A stretch of 44,535 nt of DNA from Magnetococcales bacterium. GTDB taxonomy: Bacteria > Pseudomonadota > Magnetococcia > Magnetococcales > DC0425bin3. The position numbers and the translations under genes are program-made. Numbering within the stretch: position 1 is the first letter of the stretch; every line of letters starts with the position of its first letter. Shown in pieces: positions 26,127 through 37,318 of this stretch. Location: the NCBI GenBank assembly GCA_015229045.1, contig JADGCJ010000013.1, positions 1 through 44,535 of the forward strand, read 5' to 3'. A model generated the notes under the pieces. The model ran no database searches. It worked only from the letters and a program-made list of their open reading frames with translations, and was not told where the DNA came from.

Positions 26127-27931
26127 CCATCAATGGCTATCTGCAAATTTTCCTTTACATGGCAATCTTGCTGCTATTGGCTTGGCCCCTGGGTCTGGCC
26201 ATGGCGCACCTCTACGGGGAGAAGGTTCCTGCTCTGCTGCGGTGGTTCTTTCCCGTTGAGCGGGGCTTGTACCGTTTGTGCGGCATTCGCCACGAGGAGG
26301 ATATGCCCTGGACCCGGTATGCTTTCGCCGTGTTGACCTTCAATTTTCTTGGCGCGCTGGCGGTGTATGCCCTGCAACGACTCCAGGTTTGGCTGCCTCT
26401 GAACCCGCAAGCCATGGCCAGCGTATCGCCGGACTCCTCTTTCAACACCGCCGTCAGCTTTGCCACCAACACCAACTGGCAAGGGTATGGTGGCGAGTCG
26501 ACACTCTCCTACCTGACCCAGATGCTGGGCCTGACGGTGCAAAACTTTGCCTCGGCGGCAACGGGCATGGCGGTGTTGGCTGCCTTGATGCGCGGGTTCA
26601 GCCGAAAAGAGGCCGCAGGCATCGGCAATTTTTGGGTGGATATGGTGCGTTCCACGCTTTACGTCCTGCTGCCTTTGAGCCTGGTGTTGGCCCTGCTCCT
26701 GGTCGGTCAGGGGGTGGTCCAGACTTTCTCCCCTTATCAGACCGCCAGACTCGTGCAAGCGGTGGAGTACGACCAGCCGGTGAATGGCCCCGATGGCCAA
26801 CCCCGCAAGGATGCCCAGGGGCAACCCGTTACGGAAAAAAAGATCATGCAGGAACAGAGCATCGCTCTGGGTCCGGTCGCTTCCCAGGTGGCCATCAAGC
26901 AATTGGGAACCAACGGTGGCGGTTTTTTCAACGTCAACTCCGCCCATCCCTTGGAAAACCCCACCCCCCTGTCCAATTTTTTGGAGATGCTCGCCATTCT
27001 GCTGATTCCGGCGGCGCTCTGTTTGACTTTCGGGCGCTTTGTCGGTGATCCGCGCCAGGGCCAGGCGATTCTGGCCGCCATGACCATCGTTCTTGTGCTG
27101 CTGCTGGCGCTCTGCGTGTGGGCGGAACAATCCGGCAATCCCCTGTTCGAGCGCCTGGGTTTGGCAACCCATGCCTCGGATGTGTCTCCTGGCGGCAACA
27201 TGGAGGGCAAGGAGCTCCGCTTTGGCATCGTCAACTCGGCCATTTGGGCCACGGTCACCACGGCGGCCTCCAATGGCTCGGTCAATGCCATGCACGACTC
27301 CTTCACCCCGCTGGGGGGGATGGTCCCTCTGTGGCTGATGCAGCTGGGAGAGGTGATCTTCGGCGGTGTCGGCTCCGGGTTGTACGGCATGATCGTCTTT
27401 GCCCTGGTGGCGGTCTTCGTGGCCGGCTTGATGATCGGACGCACCCCCGAATACCTGGGCAAGAAAATCGAGGCCTTCGAGATCAAAATGGCCGCCATCG
27501 TCGTTCTCGTTCCGTGTCTGACGGTCCTGTTGGGTACCGCCGTGGCGGTGGTGAGCGAGGCCGGTGTGGCCGGCATCGCCAACCCGGGCATGCATGGCTT
27601 CTCGGAGGTTCTCTATGCCTTCTCCTCGGCGGGTAACAACAACGGCAGTGCCTTTGCCGGTCTGTCGGCCAATACCCCCTATTACAACACCCTGCTGGGG
27701 TTGGTCATGCTGCTTTCCCGTTATTGGGTGATCGTGCCGGTGCTGGCCATTGCGGGATCCCTGGCGGCCAAAAAAACCGTCCCGGTTTCCTCCGGTACCC
27801 TTCCCACCCATACCCCCTTGTTCATAGGTCTGTTGGTCTGCACGGTGATCATTGTCGGCGCGTTGACCTTTCTTCCGGCGCTGGCCCTGGGCCCCATCGT
27901 GGAACATGTCCACATGATCAGCGGACGATAA
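26123..27931 (+). CDS. kdpA: K+-transporting ATPase subunit A (KdpA)
   Basis: 602-aa, ten-helix channel-like subunit that binds and translocates K+. The ATG at 26123 ([24 protein letters not shown]) gives the normal N-terminus; a frame open from 26024 overlaps kdpF and is rejected. All four selectivity-filter repeats are visible: [43 protein letters not shown] and [15 protein letters not shown] hydrophilic insert (about residues 215-240, rich in Gly/Gln/Pro/Asp) matches the variable periplasmic loop of the family. kdpB follows after 16 bp. Confidence 0.96.
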   Translation: MTINGYLQIFLYMAILLLLAWPLGLAMAHLYGEKVPALLRWFFPVERGLYRLCGIRHEEDMPWTRYAFAVLTFNFLGALAVYALQRLQVWLPLNPQAMASVSPDSSFNTAVSFATNTNWQGYGGESTLSYLTQMLGLTVQNFASAATGMAVLAALMRGFSRKEAAGIGNFWVDMVRSTLYVLLPLSLVLALLLVGQGVVQTFSPYQTARLVQAVEYDQPVNGPDGQPRKDAQGQPVTEKKIMQEQSIALGPVASQVAIKQLGTNGGGFFNVNSAHPLENPTPLSNFLEMLAILLIPAALCLTFGRFVGDPRQGQAILAAMTIVLVLLLALCVWAEQSGNPLFERLGLATHASDVSPGGNMEGKELRFGIVNSAIWATVTTAASNGSVNAMHDSFTPLGGMVPLWLMQLGEVIFGGVGSGLYGMIVFALVAVFVAGLMIGRTPEYLGKKIEAFEIKMAAIVVLVPCLTVLLGTAVAVVSEAGVAGIANPGMHGFSEVLYAFSSAGNNNGSAFAGLSANTPYYNTLLGLVMLLSRYWVIVPVLAIAGSLAAKKTVPVSSGTLPTHTPLFIGLLVCTVIIVGALTFLPALALGPIVEHVHMISGR

Positions 27932-27947
27932 TTGGAGACCCAAACCC

Positions 27948-30014
27948 ATGTATCGACAACGTTCACTCCTCGACCCCGACATTTTTGGAAAAGCCATGGG
28001 AGAGTCGTTTCTGCGCCTTTCCCCGCACTATCAAATTCGCAACCCGGTCATGTTCGTCGTCTGGCTGGGCAGTTTGTTGACCACCGGACTGTTCGTGCAA
28101 GCCCTGCTGGGAGAGGGGGAGGCCCCCGCCGGGTTCATTCTGGCCATCACCTTGTGGCTGTGGTTCACCGTGCTGTTTGCCAACTTTGCCGAGGCCATGG
28201 CGGAGGGTCGCGGCAAGGCCCAGGCCGCCGCCTTGAAGGGATTGCGCAAGACCGTCTGGGCCAAGAGACTCAAGTCGGAAGCGCGCCACGACGCCGTTTG
28301 GACGAAGGTGGAAGCGGAATCTTTGCGCAAGGGGGATGTCGTCCAGGTCGATACGGGCGATATCATTCCTGGCGACGGCGAGGTGATCGAGGGGGTCGCC
28401 TCGGTCGACGAGTCGGCCATCACGGGGGAGTCGGCCCCGGTGATTCGGGAAGCGGGCGGCGATTTTTCCGCCGTCACCGGGGGAACGCGCATTCTCTCCG
28501 ACTGGTTGCTGATCCGCATCACCGTCAATCCCGGCGAAACTTTTCTGGATCGCATGATCGGCATGGTGGAGGGGGCCAAACGCCAAAAGACCCCCAACGA
28601 GATCGCCCTGACCATCCTGCTGGTCAAACTCACCATCATCTTTTTGCTGGCCACCGTGACCTTGCTGCCCTTTTCGATTTACAGCGTCACGACGGCTCAT
28701 GCAGGAACCCCGATCACCATGACGGTCCTGGTGGCCTTGCTTGTCTGTTTGATCCCTACCACCATTGGTGGCCTGCTTTCAGCCATCGGTGTGGCAGGCA
28801 TGACCCGCATGCTGGAAAAGAATGTCCTCGCCACCTCGGGCAAGGCGGTGGAGGCCGCCGGCGATGTCGATGTGCTGCTGCTCGATAAAACCGGCACCAT
28901 CACCCTGGGCAATCGTCAGGCATCCGCCTTTGTCCCCACCGCCGGGGTGGAGCAAAAAACGCTTGCCGAGGCCGCCCTGCTCGCCTCTTTGGCCGACGAG
29001 ACTCCCGAAGGTCGTTCCATCGTCACTCTGGCCAAGGAGATAGTGCAGCAACGTGGTCGGGACATTCGTGCCGATGGGGCCAACTTTGTTCACTTCACCG
29101 CCCAGACCCGCATGAGCGGCATCGACTGGCAGGGGCGTTCCATCCGCAAGGGGTCTTCGGAGGCCATGCGCCAATATGTCGAGACCGGAAGGGGGAGCTG
29201 GTCATCTTCCATCCAGACCATCGTGGACGACCTTGCCCGGCGGGGATCGACCCCGCTGGTGGTGACCGAAGGTCATCGCGTGCTGGGGGTGGTCGAACTC
29301 AAGGACATCGTCAAGGGGGGGATCAAGGAGCGCTTTGCCGAGCTTCGTTGCATGGGCATCAAGACGGTCATGATCACCGGCGACAACCGTCTGACGGCGG
29401 CCACCATCGCCGCCGAGGCGGGGGTGGATGATTTTCTTGCCGAAGCGACGCCCGAGGCCAAACTGAAGCTGATTCGCCAGTACCAGGCCGAAGGCCGCTT
29501 GGTAGCCATGACCGGCGACGGCACCAACGATGCCCCGGCCCTGGCCCAGGCCGACGTGGCTGTGGCCATGAACTCCGGCACCCAGGCCGCCAAGGAGGCT
29601 GGCAACATGGTCGATCTGGATTCCAACCCGACCAAATTGATCGAGGTGGTGGAGACCGGCAAGCAAATGTTGATGACCCGTGGTTCCCTGACCACGTTTT
29701 CCATCGCCAACGATGTCGCCAAATACTTTGCCATCATTCCGGCGGCCTTCGCCACCACCTATCCGGCCTTGAACGTTTTCAATATCATGGGTCTGGCCAC
29801 CCCGGCTTCGGCGATTCTGTCAGCGGTGATCTTCAACGCCCTGATCATTGTCGCCCTGATCCCCCTGGCGCTGAAGGGGGTGCCTTATCGACCCATCGGG
29901 GCGGCCCTTCTCCTGCGGCGCAATCTGCTGATCTATGGCGTGGGCGGACTGATCGTCCCTTTTATTGGCATCAAACTCATCGACCTGTTCCTGGTCGCTC
30001 TCCATCTGGCGTGA
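27948..30014 (+). CDS. kdpB: K+-transporting P-type ATPase subunit B (KdpB)
   Basis: 688-aa catalytic P-type ATPase of the Kdp complex. The actuator motif TGES is at residues 159-162; its Ser162 is the residue known to be inhibitory when phosphorylated in E. coli. The phosphorylation site is DKTGTIT with Asp313, and the P-domain has TGDN and [31 protein letters not shown]. The membrane segments around [12 protein letters not shown] and the C-terminal helices are intact. The protein hydrolyses ATP to drive K+ import through KdpA. Length is normal. Confidence 0.97.
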   Translation: MYRQRSLLDPDIFGKAMGESFLRLSPHYQIRNPVMFVVWLGSLLTTGLFVQALLGEGEAPAGFILAITLWLWFTVLFANFAEAMAEGRGKAQAAALKGLRKTVWAKRLKSEARHDAVWTKVEAESLRKGDVVQVDTGDIIPGDGEVIEGVASVDESAITGESAPVIREAGGDFSAVTGGTRILSDWLLIRITVNPGETFLDRMIGMVEGAKRQKTPNEIALTILLVKLTIIFLLATVTLLPFSIYSVTTAHAGTPITMTVLVALLVCLIPTTIGGLLSAIGVAGMTRMLEKNVLATSGKAVEAAGDVDVLLLDKTGTITLGNRQASAFVPTAGVEQKTLAEAALLASLADETPEGRSIVTLAKEIVQQRGRDIRADGANFVHFTAQTRMSGIDWQGRSIRKGSSEAMRQYVETGRGSWSSSIQTIVDDLARRGSTPLVVTEGHRVLGVVELKDIVKGGIKERFAELRCMGIKTVMITGDNRLTAATIAAEAGVDDFLAEATPEAKLKLIRQYQAEGRLVAMTGDGTNDAPALAQADVAVAMNSGTQAAKEAGNMVDLDSNPTKLIEVVETGKQMLMTRGSLTTFSIANDVAKYFAIIPAAFATTYPALNVFNIMGLATPASAILSAVIFNALIIVALIPLALKGVPYRPIGAALLLRRNLLIYGVGGLIVPFIGIKLIDLFLVALHLA

Positions 30015-30060
30015 AAAGACAAAAATTCCAGGTCAATGTTTGGAAGAACGAGGTTACACC

Positions 30061-30636
30061 ATGCTCAAAGAACTCAAACCCGCTCTGCTCATGTTGATCG
30101 TCCTGACGCTGTTGACGGGACTTCTCTATCCAGCCCTGGTGACAGCTCTGGCCCAGTTGGTTTTCCCTGACGCAGCCCATGGAACCTTGCTGCGGGTCAA
30201 TGGACAGATTGTCGGTTCGGCGCTGATCGGGCAGGCGTTTTCCGGTCCACGCTATTTTTGGGGACGGCCATCGGCCACGACCCCCATGCCCTACAATGCC
30301 GCCTCATCCAGCGGTTCCAACCTGGGGCCGACCAATCCGGCCCTGAAAGAGGCTGTCACGGTGCGCATGGCAGCGCTCAAGGAGGGCGATCCGCAGCAGG
30401 AACAACCCATCCCTGTTGATCTGGTCACCGCCTCGGGCAGTGGTCTCGATCCGCACATCTCCCCGGCGGCGGCCCTGTGGCAGGTGCCGCAGGTGGCCAG
30501 GGCACGCGGTATGTCCGTACAGGATGTGCAAAATCTGGTCACCCGCCACACGGAAGGGCGCACCTTGGGCCTCCTGGGAGAGGCCAGAGTCAACGTCCTG
30601 ACCCTGAACCTGGCTTTGGACCAAACCGGCAGGTGA
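30061..30636 (+). CDS. kdpC: K+-transporting ATPase subunit C (KdpC)
   Basis: 191-aa subunit with one N-terminal helix ([25 protein letters not shown]) and a periplasmic/soluble domain. Signatures are [53 protein letters not shown] and [18 protein letters not shown]. The ATG at 30061 has GAGG at 7-8 nt; a frame open from 29965 overlaps kdpB and is rejected. It is required for assembly and high-affinity activity of the pump. Confidence 0.96.
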   Translation: MLKELKPALLMLIVLTLLTGLLYPALVTALAQLVFPDAAHGTLLRVNGQIVGSALIGQAFSGPRYFWGRPSATTPMPYNAASSSGSNLGPTNPALKEAVTVRMAALKEGDPQQEQPIPVDLVTASGSGLDPHISPAAALWQVPQVARARGMSVQDVQNLVTRHTEGRTLGLLGEARVNVLTLNLALDQTGR

Positions 30637-30643
30637 TGACACC

Positions 30644-33331
30644 ATGAACCAGGATGATCCCGATCTTCGCCCGGATCCTGACCGTCTGCTCGCGCAATTG
30701 CATGCTGAAACGACCAGGGAACAACGTGGCAAGTTGAAAATTTTTTTTGGTGCCTCGCCGGGTGTCGGCAAAACCTACGCCATGTTGACCGCTGCCCGGG
30801 TGTTGCAGGAGCAAGGGATCGGGGTGGTGGCTGGAATCGTCGAGACCCATGGTCGCAGCGAAACCGCCGGGCTTTTACAACATATTGTCGTCCTGCCCCG
30901 TCGCCAGATCGACTACAAGGGCCATCGGCTCGAAGAGTTCGATCTGGATGCGGCATTGCAGCGCAAGCCCCAGCTGATCCTGGTCGATGAGCTGGCCCAC
31001 TCCAATGCCCCGGGATCCCGACATCCCAAGCGTTGGCAGGATATTCGGGAGTTGCTGGCAGCGGGAATCGATGTCTTCACCACGGTCAATGTCCAACACA
31101 TCGAAAGCCTCAACGACGTGATCGGCAAGATCACCGGCATTCGGGTCTGGGAGCGGGTACCGGACCATGTGATCGATCAGGCAGACGAGATGGTGCTGGT
31201 GGATCTGCCGCCCGAGGAGCTGTTGCAACGCCTGCGCGAGGGCAAGGTTTACCTTCCCCAGCAGGCAGAACGGGCCGTGGACAACTTTTTTCGCAAAGGG
31301 AACCTGCTTGTCTTGCGGGAACTGGCCCTGCGTCGCACCGCCGATCGGGTGGATGGTGACGTGCGCGCCTGGCGGCGGGAAAAATCGGTGACCACGGTCT
31401 GGCCGACCCGGGAGGCGGTTCTGGTCTGCGTCGGGCCGGGACCGGACAGCGAAAAACTGGTGCGACGTGCGGCGCGGCGCGCCAACCAGACCGGCGCCCC
31501 CTGGCATGCCATCGCCATCGAAACACCCGCCATGCAGAGCCTTCCGGAGACGGCACGGGTACGCATTCTCGGCATCCTCAAACTGGCCCAGGAGATGGGG
31601 GCGCAAACCGCCTCTCTTTCTGGGCCGGATCCTGTCGAGGTCGCCATCGGTTATGCCCGGGAGTACAACCTTGGCACGGTGTTGGTGGGACGGGATCGTT
31701 ATCGGCGTCTCCCCTGGCAGCACAGTTTTGCCGAAAAACTCGGGCGTCTGGCCCCGGACCTGGAACTCCTCCAGGTGGCCCGCGACGATGAGCAACAAAA
31801 TCTTGTCGTGCCACGCCCTTCTGTCCAACCGCGCGGATCGCTCCATTGGCGTCCCTACCTGCTGACATTTCTTGGCGTGGCTCTGGTTACAGCCGGAAGC
31901 GCACCGTTGCATGATCGTCTCGACCTGGCCAACATTGTCATGATTTTTTTGCTGGCAGTCGTTTTCACTGCCGTGCTTCTGGGGCGTGGTGCGGCTGTCT
32001 TGGCGGCGTTTCTCTCGGTGGCGGCGTTTGATTTCTTTTTCGTGCCGCCCCGCTTTGCCTTTGCGGTCCAGGATGCCCAATATCTGGTCACCTTTGCGGT
32101 GATGCTGATCGTTGCTCTGGTCGTTGGCCAACTCACGGCGGGCTTGCGTTTCCAGGTCGCTGTGGCCAGACAACATGAACAACGCATCCGGGCGCTCTAT
32201 GTCATGGCGAAGGATCTTTCCAGCGCCCTGAACGTGGAACAGATCGTTGACATGTGCCAGCGCTTCATCAAGCGTGGATTCAATGCGGCGGTCGCTGTTT
32301 TCATCCCCAACCGGGAGGGACGACTGCAGCTTGCCGAGGGATCTGCCGAGCTTGACTCGATCGATGCGAGCATTGCCCAATGGAGCTTCGACCATGGACA
32401 ATCCGCCGGTCTGGGAACCGACACCCTGCCTGCATCCAAGGCCCTTTACGTGCCTCTCAAGGCTCCCGCGCGTCTGTGTGGCCTCCTGGTGCTGGTGCCT
32501 GATCATGCAGCCTGGGGACTGCCTCCGGAGCAACAACAACTGCTCGATACAAGTGCCACCCTGGTCGCCATCGCCCTGGAACGGATCCATGATGCCCTTC
32601 TGGTTCGGGATGCCCAGATCGATATGGAATCGGAACGGTTGCGCAATGCCCTGTTGTCCGCCATCTCGCATGACCTGCGTACCCCTTTGACCGTCATCAC
32701 CGGCCTGGCCGATGCCATGTGCATGGCCACACCACCCTTGTCCGAACCCCATGCCACACTTGTTCGGGCCATACGGGACGAGGTGGCGCGCACGGTCGCC
32801 ATGGTCAACAATCTGCTCGACATGGCCCGCATGCAATTGGGCCATATCGCCTTGAACCGGGACTGGCAAACCCTGGAAGAGATGATCGGCCTGGCCATGA
32901 GCCATTGTGCGCCGCTCCTGGTGCAGCATACCGTCCACATCGACCTGTCAGTCGACCTGCCACTTCTTGACGTGGACACCGTCCTTATGGAGCGGGTATT
33001 CAACAATCTGCTGGAAAATGCTGCCAAACACACCCCGCCAGGGAGTATCATCACCATTTCCGCTCGCCAGGAGGGTGGTTTTGTGGGGGTTTCCGTGCGC
33101 GACAATGGACCTGGTTTGCCACCGGGCATGGAGCAAAAAGTGTTTGAAAAATTCACCCGTGGCCACGTGGAATCGAAAGTGACAGGCTTTGGTCTGGGGT
33201 TGGCCATCGTGCGTTCCATCGTCGAGGCTCACGGGGGGAGTGTGCGCGCCGAAAATCTTCCGGAGAGGGGGGCCAATTTTCTCCTTCTCCTGCCTGTGGG
33301 CAATCCACCGCCCATTCCGGAGGAGGGGTGA
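30644..33331 (+). CDS. kdpD: Osmosensitive K+ channel histidine kinase KdpD
   Basis: 895-aa full-length KdpD. It has an N-terminal KdpD domain with Walker A GASPGVGKT (36-44) and LILVDELAHSN, a UspA-like domain (about 250-375), four DUF4118 helices (about 400-500), GAF (about 520-650), HisKA with His676 in ISHDLRTP, and HATPase (NLLENAAKHT, DNGPGLPPGM, GLGLAIVRS). It senses K+ limitation and phosphorylates KdpE, whose gene overlaps its stop. AGGTGA lies 7 nt before the ATG. A shorter paralogue lacking the first two domains is at 7686. Confidence 0.96.
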   Translation: MNQDDPDLRPDPDRLLAQLHAETTREQRGKLKIFFGASPGVGKTYAMLTAARVLQEQGIGVVAGIVETHGRSETAGLLQHIVVLPRRQIDYKGHRLEEFDLDAALQRKPQLILVDELAHSNAPGSRHPKRWQDIRELLAAGIDVFTTVNVQHIESLNDVIGKITGIRVWERVPDHVIDQADEMVLVDLPPEELLQRLREGKVYLPQQAERAVDNFFRKGNLLVLRELALRRTADRVDGDVRAWRREKSVTTVWPTREAVLVCVGPGPDSEKLVRRAARRANQTGAPWHAIAIETPAMQSLPETARVRILGILKLAQEMGAQTASLSGPDPVEVAIGYAREYNLGTVLVGRDRYRRLPWQHSFAEKLGRLAPDLELLQVARDDEQQNLVVPRPSVQPRGSLHWRPYLLTFLGVALVTAGSAPLHDRLDLANIVMIFLLAVVFTAVLLGRGAAVLAAFLSVAAFDFFFVPPRFAFAVQDAQYLVTFAVMLIVALVVGQLTAGLRFQVAVARQHEQRIRALYVMAKDLSSALNVEQIVDMCQRFIKRGFNAAVAVFIPNREGRLQLAEGSAELDSIDASIAQWSFDHGQSAGLGTDTLPASKALYVPLKAPARLCGLLVLVPDHAAWGLPPEQQQLLDTSATLVAIALERIHDALLVRDAQIDMESERLRNALLSAISHDLRTPLTVITGLADAMCMATPPLSEPHATLVRAIRDEVARTVAMVNNLLDMARMQLGHIALNRDWQTLEEMIGLAMSHCAPLLVQHTVHIDLSVDLPLLDVDTVLMERVFNNLLENAAKHTPPGSIITISARQEGGFVGVSVRDNGPGLPPGMEQKVFEKFTRGHVESKVTGFGLGLAIVRSIVEAHGGSVRAENLPERGANFLLLLPVGNPPPIPEEG

Positions 33332-34035
33332 TGTCTGCCGGGTCTTCACCTCCCATCGCCATCGTCGTCATCGAGGACGAACCACAAATACGCCGGTTTG
33401 TTCGTGCCGCCCTGGAAGCGGAACAGCATGCCGTCGTCGATGCCGAGACCGGAAAACAGGGCTTGATGGAGGTGGCTACCCGACGTCCGGATCTGGCCAT
33501 CATCGATCTGGGTCTGCCGGATATGGATGGCGTTGACCTCATTCGTGACCTGCGCGCATGGTGCAACATTCCCGTCCTGATTCTGTCGGCGCGCACCGAT
33601 GAAATCGACAAGGTCAGGGCTTTGGACGCAGGTGCCGATGACTACCTGACCAAACCCTTTGGGGTGCCGGAACTTTTGGCCCGGGTGCGTGCCTTGCTGC
33701 GACGGGCTGCATGTGCCCATGGTGATCAGGACTCCGTTGTCCGCTTTGGGGATGTCGAGGTCAATCTTGTCCAACGCCTGGTGACCCGGGGTGGTGAAAA
33801 GATTCACCTGACAGCCATCGAGTATCGCCTGCTCACACAATTGATAGCCAATGCCGGACGTGTCATGACCCACCGTGTCCTTCTGCGCGATGTATGGGGT
33901 CCGAATCAGGTCGATCATACCCATTATTTGCGCGTCTACATGTCCAACCTGCGCCGCAAACTCGAAGACGATCCCAACGTGCCGAAACACATTCTGACGG
34001 AATCGGGCATGGGTTATCGTCTTGTCCTTGCGTGA
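33331..34035 (+). CDS. kdpE: Response regulator KdpE
   Basis: 234-aa OmpR/PhoB-type regulator. The receiver domain has the acidic pair ED (in VVIEDEPQI), Asp59 in AIIDLGLPDMDG and KPF. The winged-helix DNA-binding domain contains LTAIEYRLL, VWGPNQVDHTHYLRVYMSNLRRKLE and GMGYRL. The ATG overlaps the kdpD stop (TGATG); a GTG at 33328 is an alternative, and AGGAGG precedes both. The expected target is the direct-repeat promoter region at 25792-25856. Confidence 0.95.
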   Translation: MSAGSSPPIAIVVIEDEPQIRRFVRAALEAEQHAVVDAETGKQGLMEVATRRPDLAIIDLGLPDMDGVDLIRDLRAWCNIPVLILSARTDEIDKVRALDAGADDYLTKPFGVPELLARVRALLRRAACAHGDQDSVVRFGDVEVNLVQRLVTRGGEKIHLTAIEYRLLTQLIANAGRVMTHRVLLRDVWGPNQVDHTHYLRVYMSNLRRKLEDDPNVPKHILTESGMGYRLVLA

Positions 34036-34111
34036 GGCCGGGAGTCATGCCGCACCCGTTCAGGAGTTCCTGGTATCGTCATCGCCACAAACCAGGGAAG
34101 CACCGGATGCT

Positions 34112-34960
34112 TCATCGTCCGGGTTGATGGTTCTTGTGCGACCCTCTCTCCACAACCACCTTGCCAAAAGTATGCATGGCATCCACCGACCCGGGCCAAC
34201 GGGCGAAAGCGTACTTGTGTTCACCCACGATCTCGAGAAACATTTTTTGTGTGCTGTTGGCAGCGGCGAAGAGTTGTTCGCCATGATGAAAGGGGATCAC
34301 CGTGTCCTCTCGGCTGTGGACCACGAGGAGCGGCGCCCGGATTTGGGCCACGCGCGAACGATTGCCAAAGTCGATGTGCGACAGCCAGCGCACCGGCAGG
34401 AGCGGATAGATCTCGGCGGCGCGATCGGGAACCGAGGTGAAACCCCCTTCGAGGAGCACCCCACCCGGTTCACGCCGGGTGGCCAGCCAGGAGGCAACGC
34501 CCGTTCCCAGGGAGTGACCGTAGATGATGATCTTCTCGGCAGGAATGCCCTTTTCTTGCACCAGGTAATCCCAGGCGGTCAGGGCGTCGGCATAAAGCCC
34601 TGCCTCCGAGGGTTGGCCTTCGCTTTTGCCGTACCCCCGATAATCGATCATCAGCGTCGGCCATCCCACCTGGTGAAACCACAGGGCGAATTCGGGTTGG
34701 CGTGCTACGTTGGTGGCATTGCCGTGCAAAAACAGGATGACCGGCGTCTCGGTCTTGCCGGGCAACCACCAGCCATGCAGGCGGAGTCCTTCGCTGGTCA
34801 GATGAACATCGGCATAGTCCAATCCCCACTGGGCCGGCGTCTCTTCCATCCTGGTTTTTGGCACAAAGACCTTCTCCTCCTGCATCAGATACAAATAGGC
34901 GCACACTCCCAGGTATCCCAGTAAAAACAAGGAAAATATGCTTGCTCCCATGCGGAACAT
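34112..34960 (-). CDS. Membrane-anchored alpha/beta hydrolase (BEM46/ABHD13-like)
   Basis: 282-aa serine hydrolase with an N-terminal anchor helix (ASIFSLFLLGYLGVCAYLYL). I prefer the ATG at 34960 (AAAGGG at 7 nt); a TTG at 35002 would add 14 residues. Oxyanion motif FLHGNATN, nucleophile Ser150 in GHSLGTG, acid Asp219 in HSREDTVIP and His248 in GEHKYAF make a complete triad. Substrate unknown; relatives are lipases or thioesterase-like peptidases without firm assignment. It lies 82 bp after lptG on the same strand and is convergent with kdpE. Confidence 0.85.
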   Translation of the reverse strand: MFRMGASIFSLFLLGYLGVCAYLYLMQEEKVFVPKTRMEETPAQWGLDYADVHLTSEGLRLHGWWLPGKTETPVILFLHGNATNVARQPEFALWFHQVGWPTLMIDYRGYGKSEGQPSEAGLYADALTAWDYLVQEKGIPAEKIIIYGHSLGTGVASWLATRREPGGVLLEGGFTSVPDRAAEIYPLLPVRWLSHIDFGNRSRVAQIRAPLLVVHSREDTVIPFHHGEQLFAAANSTQKMFLEIVGEHKYAFARWPGSVDAMHTFGKVVVERGSHKNHQPGR

Positions 34961-35042
34961 CCTGTGTCCCTTTCCCGGTATCGATGATGGAACCATGTTC
35001 AAGACAACTCCCCCGGCATGGGTGAATTTCTGTCACCCATCC

Positions 35043-36140
35043 TCAGACTTGCGCATCCTCTTCCAGGTGCATCAGCAGGAAGGCCCCCAGGCTGGCAAAA
35101 AGCACCACCGGCGACCAGGCAGCAATCGACGGCGGCAAGCGTCCTCCCTCGCCGAGAGCCATGGTCATGTCCGCCATGATGAACATTAAAAACCCCACCA
35201 GGATACCTACCGTCAGGGAACGGGTCGTCCCTCCCAACCGATGCAGCCGCAAGGAGAAGGGAAAAGCCAACAGAATAGCCGCCAGAGTGGCAAAGGGATC
35301 GGCTATCTTGCGCTGCAAGACCATCCAATAGAGCGTGGCATCATACCCCTCCTGCTCCAGACGCGCCGCCATCACCCAGAGACGACGGACAGGCAAGGCA
35401 TCCGGCGGTGGTGTACTGCGATCCAGCTGTTCGGTCTCCAGGGTGACATCCCAGGGCTGCTCCTGAAAGGGTTGCGGGGTGGCATCGGCGCGAAAGTCGT
35501 AGGTGATACCATGAAAAAGCACCCACCCTTCTGCAAGCCTCTCTGCCCGATGGGCATCCGTGCGTTCGACCAGATTGTATTGATCGTCGAAGTGGAAGAG
35601 ATTGACTCCCAACAAGGCACGATGTTGCACCGAGACCTGTTCGGCGTGAATGATCCGGTTGCCGTCACGCAGCCATAGCTCCTGGCTGCCCTGCGTCAGC
35701 GAAAGCGCCGGTTGCCGTCCCTGAATCACCTGGGTCAGTTGTTGCGCAACCTGATTGGCGCGTGGAACAATCTGATCCTGAATGAGAAACTGCATACACG
35801 CCACCAGAATCCCCCCCACCATGAACGGAGTCAAGACCCGATAGATGGAGACACCCCCGGCACGCATGACCGTGATCTCATTGTGGCGAGCCAGGCGCGA
35901 CAGCACGAGCAAGGTCGTCAACAAAACGATGGGTGGCAGCAACTGGACCAAAAAAGCCGGGATGCGCAACAACATCAGCTGGGTGACATTTTGCCAGTCG
36001 GCATGCGGGGCATGGCTGAAGCGTCGCACCTCTTCGGCCCCGTCCAAGAGGAAAAACAGCGCCGTAAATACCCCCAGGACCTGGGCAAAACCCGAGGCGA
36101 AGCGACGAAACAGATAACGAAACAGGATGCGCATGGTCAC
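35043..36140 (-). CDS. lptG: LPS export ABC transporter permease LptG
   Basis: 365-aa YjgP/YjgQ-family permease with three helices, a beta-jellyroll periplasmic domain (about 130-265) and three further helices. N-terminal ILFRYLFRRFASGFAQVLGVFTALFFLLDG and the motif NEITVMRAGGVSIYRVL are diagnostic. It starts at a GTG overlapping the lptF stop (GTGA); an ATG at 36134 is an alternative. With LptF and LptB (not in the window) it extracts lipopolysaccharide from the inner membrane and hands it to LptC/LptA. Confidence 0.9.
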   Translation of the reverse strand: MTMRILFRYLFRRFASGFAQVLGVFTALFFLLDGAEEVRRFSHAPHADWQNVTQLMLLRIPAFLVQLLPPIVLLTTLLVLSRLARHNEITVMRAGGVSIYRVLTPFMVGGILVACMQFLIQDQIVPRANQVAQQLTQVIQGRQPALSLTQGSQELWLRDGNRIIHAEQVSVQHRALLGVNLFHFDDQYNLVERTDAHRAERLAEGWVLFHGITYDFRADATPQPFQEQPWDVTLETEQLDRSTPPPDALPVRRLWVMAARLEQEGYDATLYWMVLQRKIADPFATLAAILLAFPFSLRLHRLGGTTRSLTVGILVGFLMFIMADMTMALGEGGRLPPSIAAWSPVVLFASLGAFLLMHLEEDAQV

Positions 36141-37318
36141 TCCTCTCCCCGGGGAGAGGCCTTGTGCCTCGCCTGGAACAGGCGCACCAGGGAGCCCAGG
36201 AGTGCGTTGATCCGATCGGCCAAAAAGACCGCTCGATCATGCGCCGATGCCCGAAAGACATGGAAAGCCAGAAAAGTCATGAACAAATTGGGCAACCAGT
36301 AGCCCGACACCGGATCCAACGCCTGCCGACGCGCCAGGAGTTCACCCAGGGTGATGAGCGTGAAGTGCAGCATCAGGACCAGAATTGCCACCACAAAACC
36401 AAAACTGCGTCCGGTGCGGTGACTTTGCTGGATGCCCAGCGGAATGGCCAGCAGACCCAGAATGCACGTGGCGGCAGGGATCGCCAGCCGATGGTGCCAC
36501 TCCATGCGGGCCATATGGATGGATTCGGCTGAACCGTTCTGTGTCGCCCGATTCAAGGCTGACCAGGTGTAGGTGGCAATGGCCCGTGTCTCCGGATCTT
36601 CGCTGGGTGTTCCATCCAGGCCCAGATCCATGTCGAAGGTGGTAAAGTCGAGACGTCGCAACCCCCCGTCGGGCAGTTGCCGCTGACGACTTCCCCCCTC
36701 CAGATAAAGCGCCAGATGTCCTATGGAGTCATGATGCAAATGGCCCTTTCGGGCAATGATGGTCTCTGGTTCCGCTGCGTTGCGTTGATCGTGAATCAGG
36801 ATGCCGGAAAGAGTTTGTCCTGGTGCATGCTGTTCATGGACGTAGAGGGTGAGACCCGGCAGGATTTGTTGAAAGGTGTTGCTCTTGATGGCCAATGTGT
36901 TGCGCGCCAACATGACACTTTTCAACTGATAGAAAAGTTGGTGCGATCGCGGCACGGCAACCCAGTTCAACCACAATGAGAGGAGCGTGGCCAAAAAAAC
37001 AAGAATTGCAATGGATCGGGCAATTTGGTAGAGACTGACACCACTGGCGCGCATGACGACAATCTCGCTCTCCTGGGAAAGATGACCCAAAGCCAACAGG
37101 ATACCGATCAACAAGGCCATAGGCAGGGTTGCCACGATGAATTTTGGCAAAATCAACAGAGTCATGTGCAACAGGATGCCGATGGAAAGGGTGCTGTCGA
37201 TCCACAGATACATCAGCTTGACGATCTGTGGCAAAAGTACCAAAAATGTCAAGACAACGATGGCAATGGTTGCCGTCACACTGCATTCTGCCAACAGGTA
37301 GCGGGAGAGTCGTTTCAT
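36137..37318 (-). CDS. lptF: LPS export ABC transporter permease LptF
   Basis: 393-aa YjgP/YjgQ-family permease, partner of LptG. The ATG at 37318 starts MKRLSRYLLAECSVTATIAIV; an upstream extension to 37390 is not supported. The coupling-helix region SQESEIVVMRASGVSLYQIARS, the jellyroll domain (about 130-270) and the final helices (ILGLLAIPLGIQ, FGFVVAILVLMLHFTLITLGELLA) are all present. It is divergent from pepA across 138 bp, an arrangement common in gamma- and betaproteobacteria. GGGGAG lies rather far (about 15 nt) before the start. Confidence 0.9.
   Translation of the reverse strand: MKRLSRYLLAECSVTATIAIVVLTFLVLLPQIVKLMYLWIDSTLSIGILLHMTLLILPKFIVATLPMALLIGILLALGHLSQESEIVVMRASGVSLYQIARSIAILVFLATLLSLWLNWVAVPRSHQLFYQLKSVMLARNTLAIKSNTFQQILPGLTLYVHEQHAPGQTLSGILIHDQRNAAEPETIIARKGHLHHDSIGHLALYLEGGSRQRQLPDGGLRRLDFTTFDMDLGLDGTPSEDPETRAIATYTWSALNRATQNGSAESIHMARMEWHHRLAIPAATCILGLLAIPLGIQQSHRTGRSFGFVVAILVLMLHFTLITLGELLARRQALDPVSGYWLPNLFMTFLAFHVFRASAHDRAVFLADRINALLGSLVRLFQARHKASPRGEE

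Noticed and set aside
26174..27997. A 607-codon open frame antisense to kdpA
   Set aside because: It is rich in His, Gln, Arg and Gly with low-complexity runs, has no recognisable domain and fully overlaps a highly conserved gene. GC-rich third positions create such antisense frames.
30875..32938. A 687-codon open frame antisense to kdpD
   Set aside because: Same pattern: composition typical of antisense artefacts and no family resemblance, while the sense strand encodes full-length KdpD.
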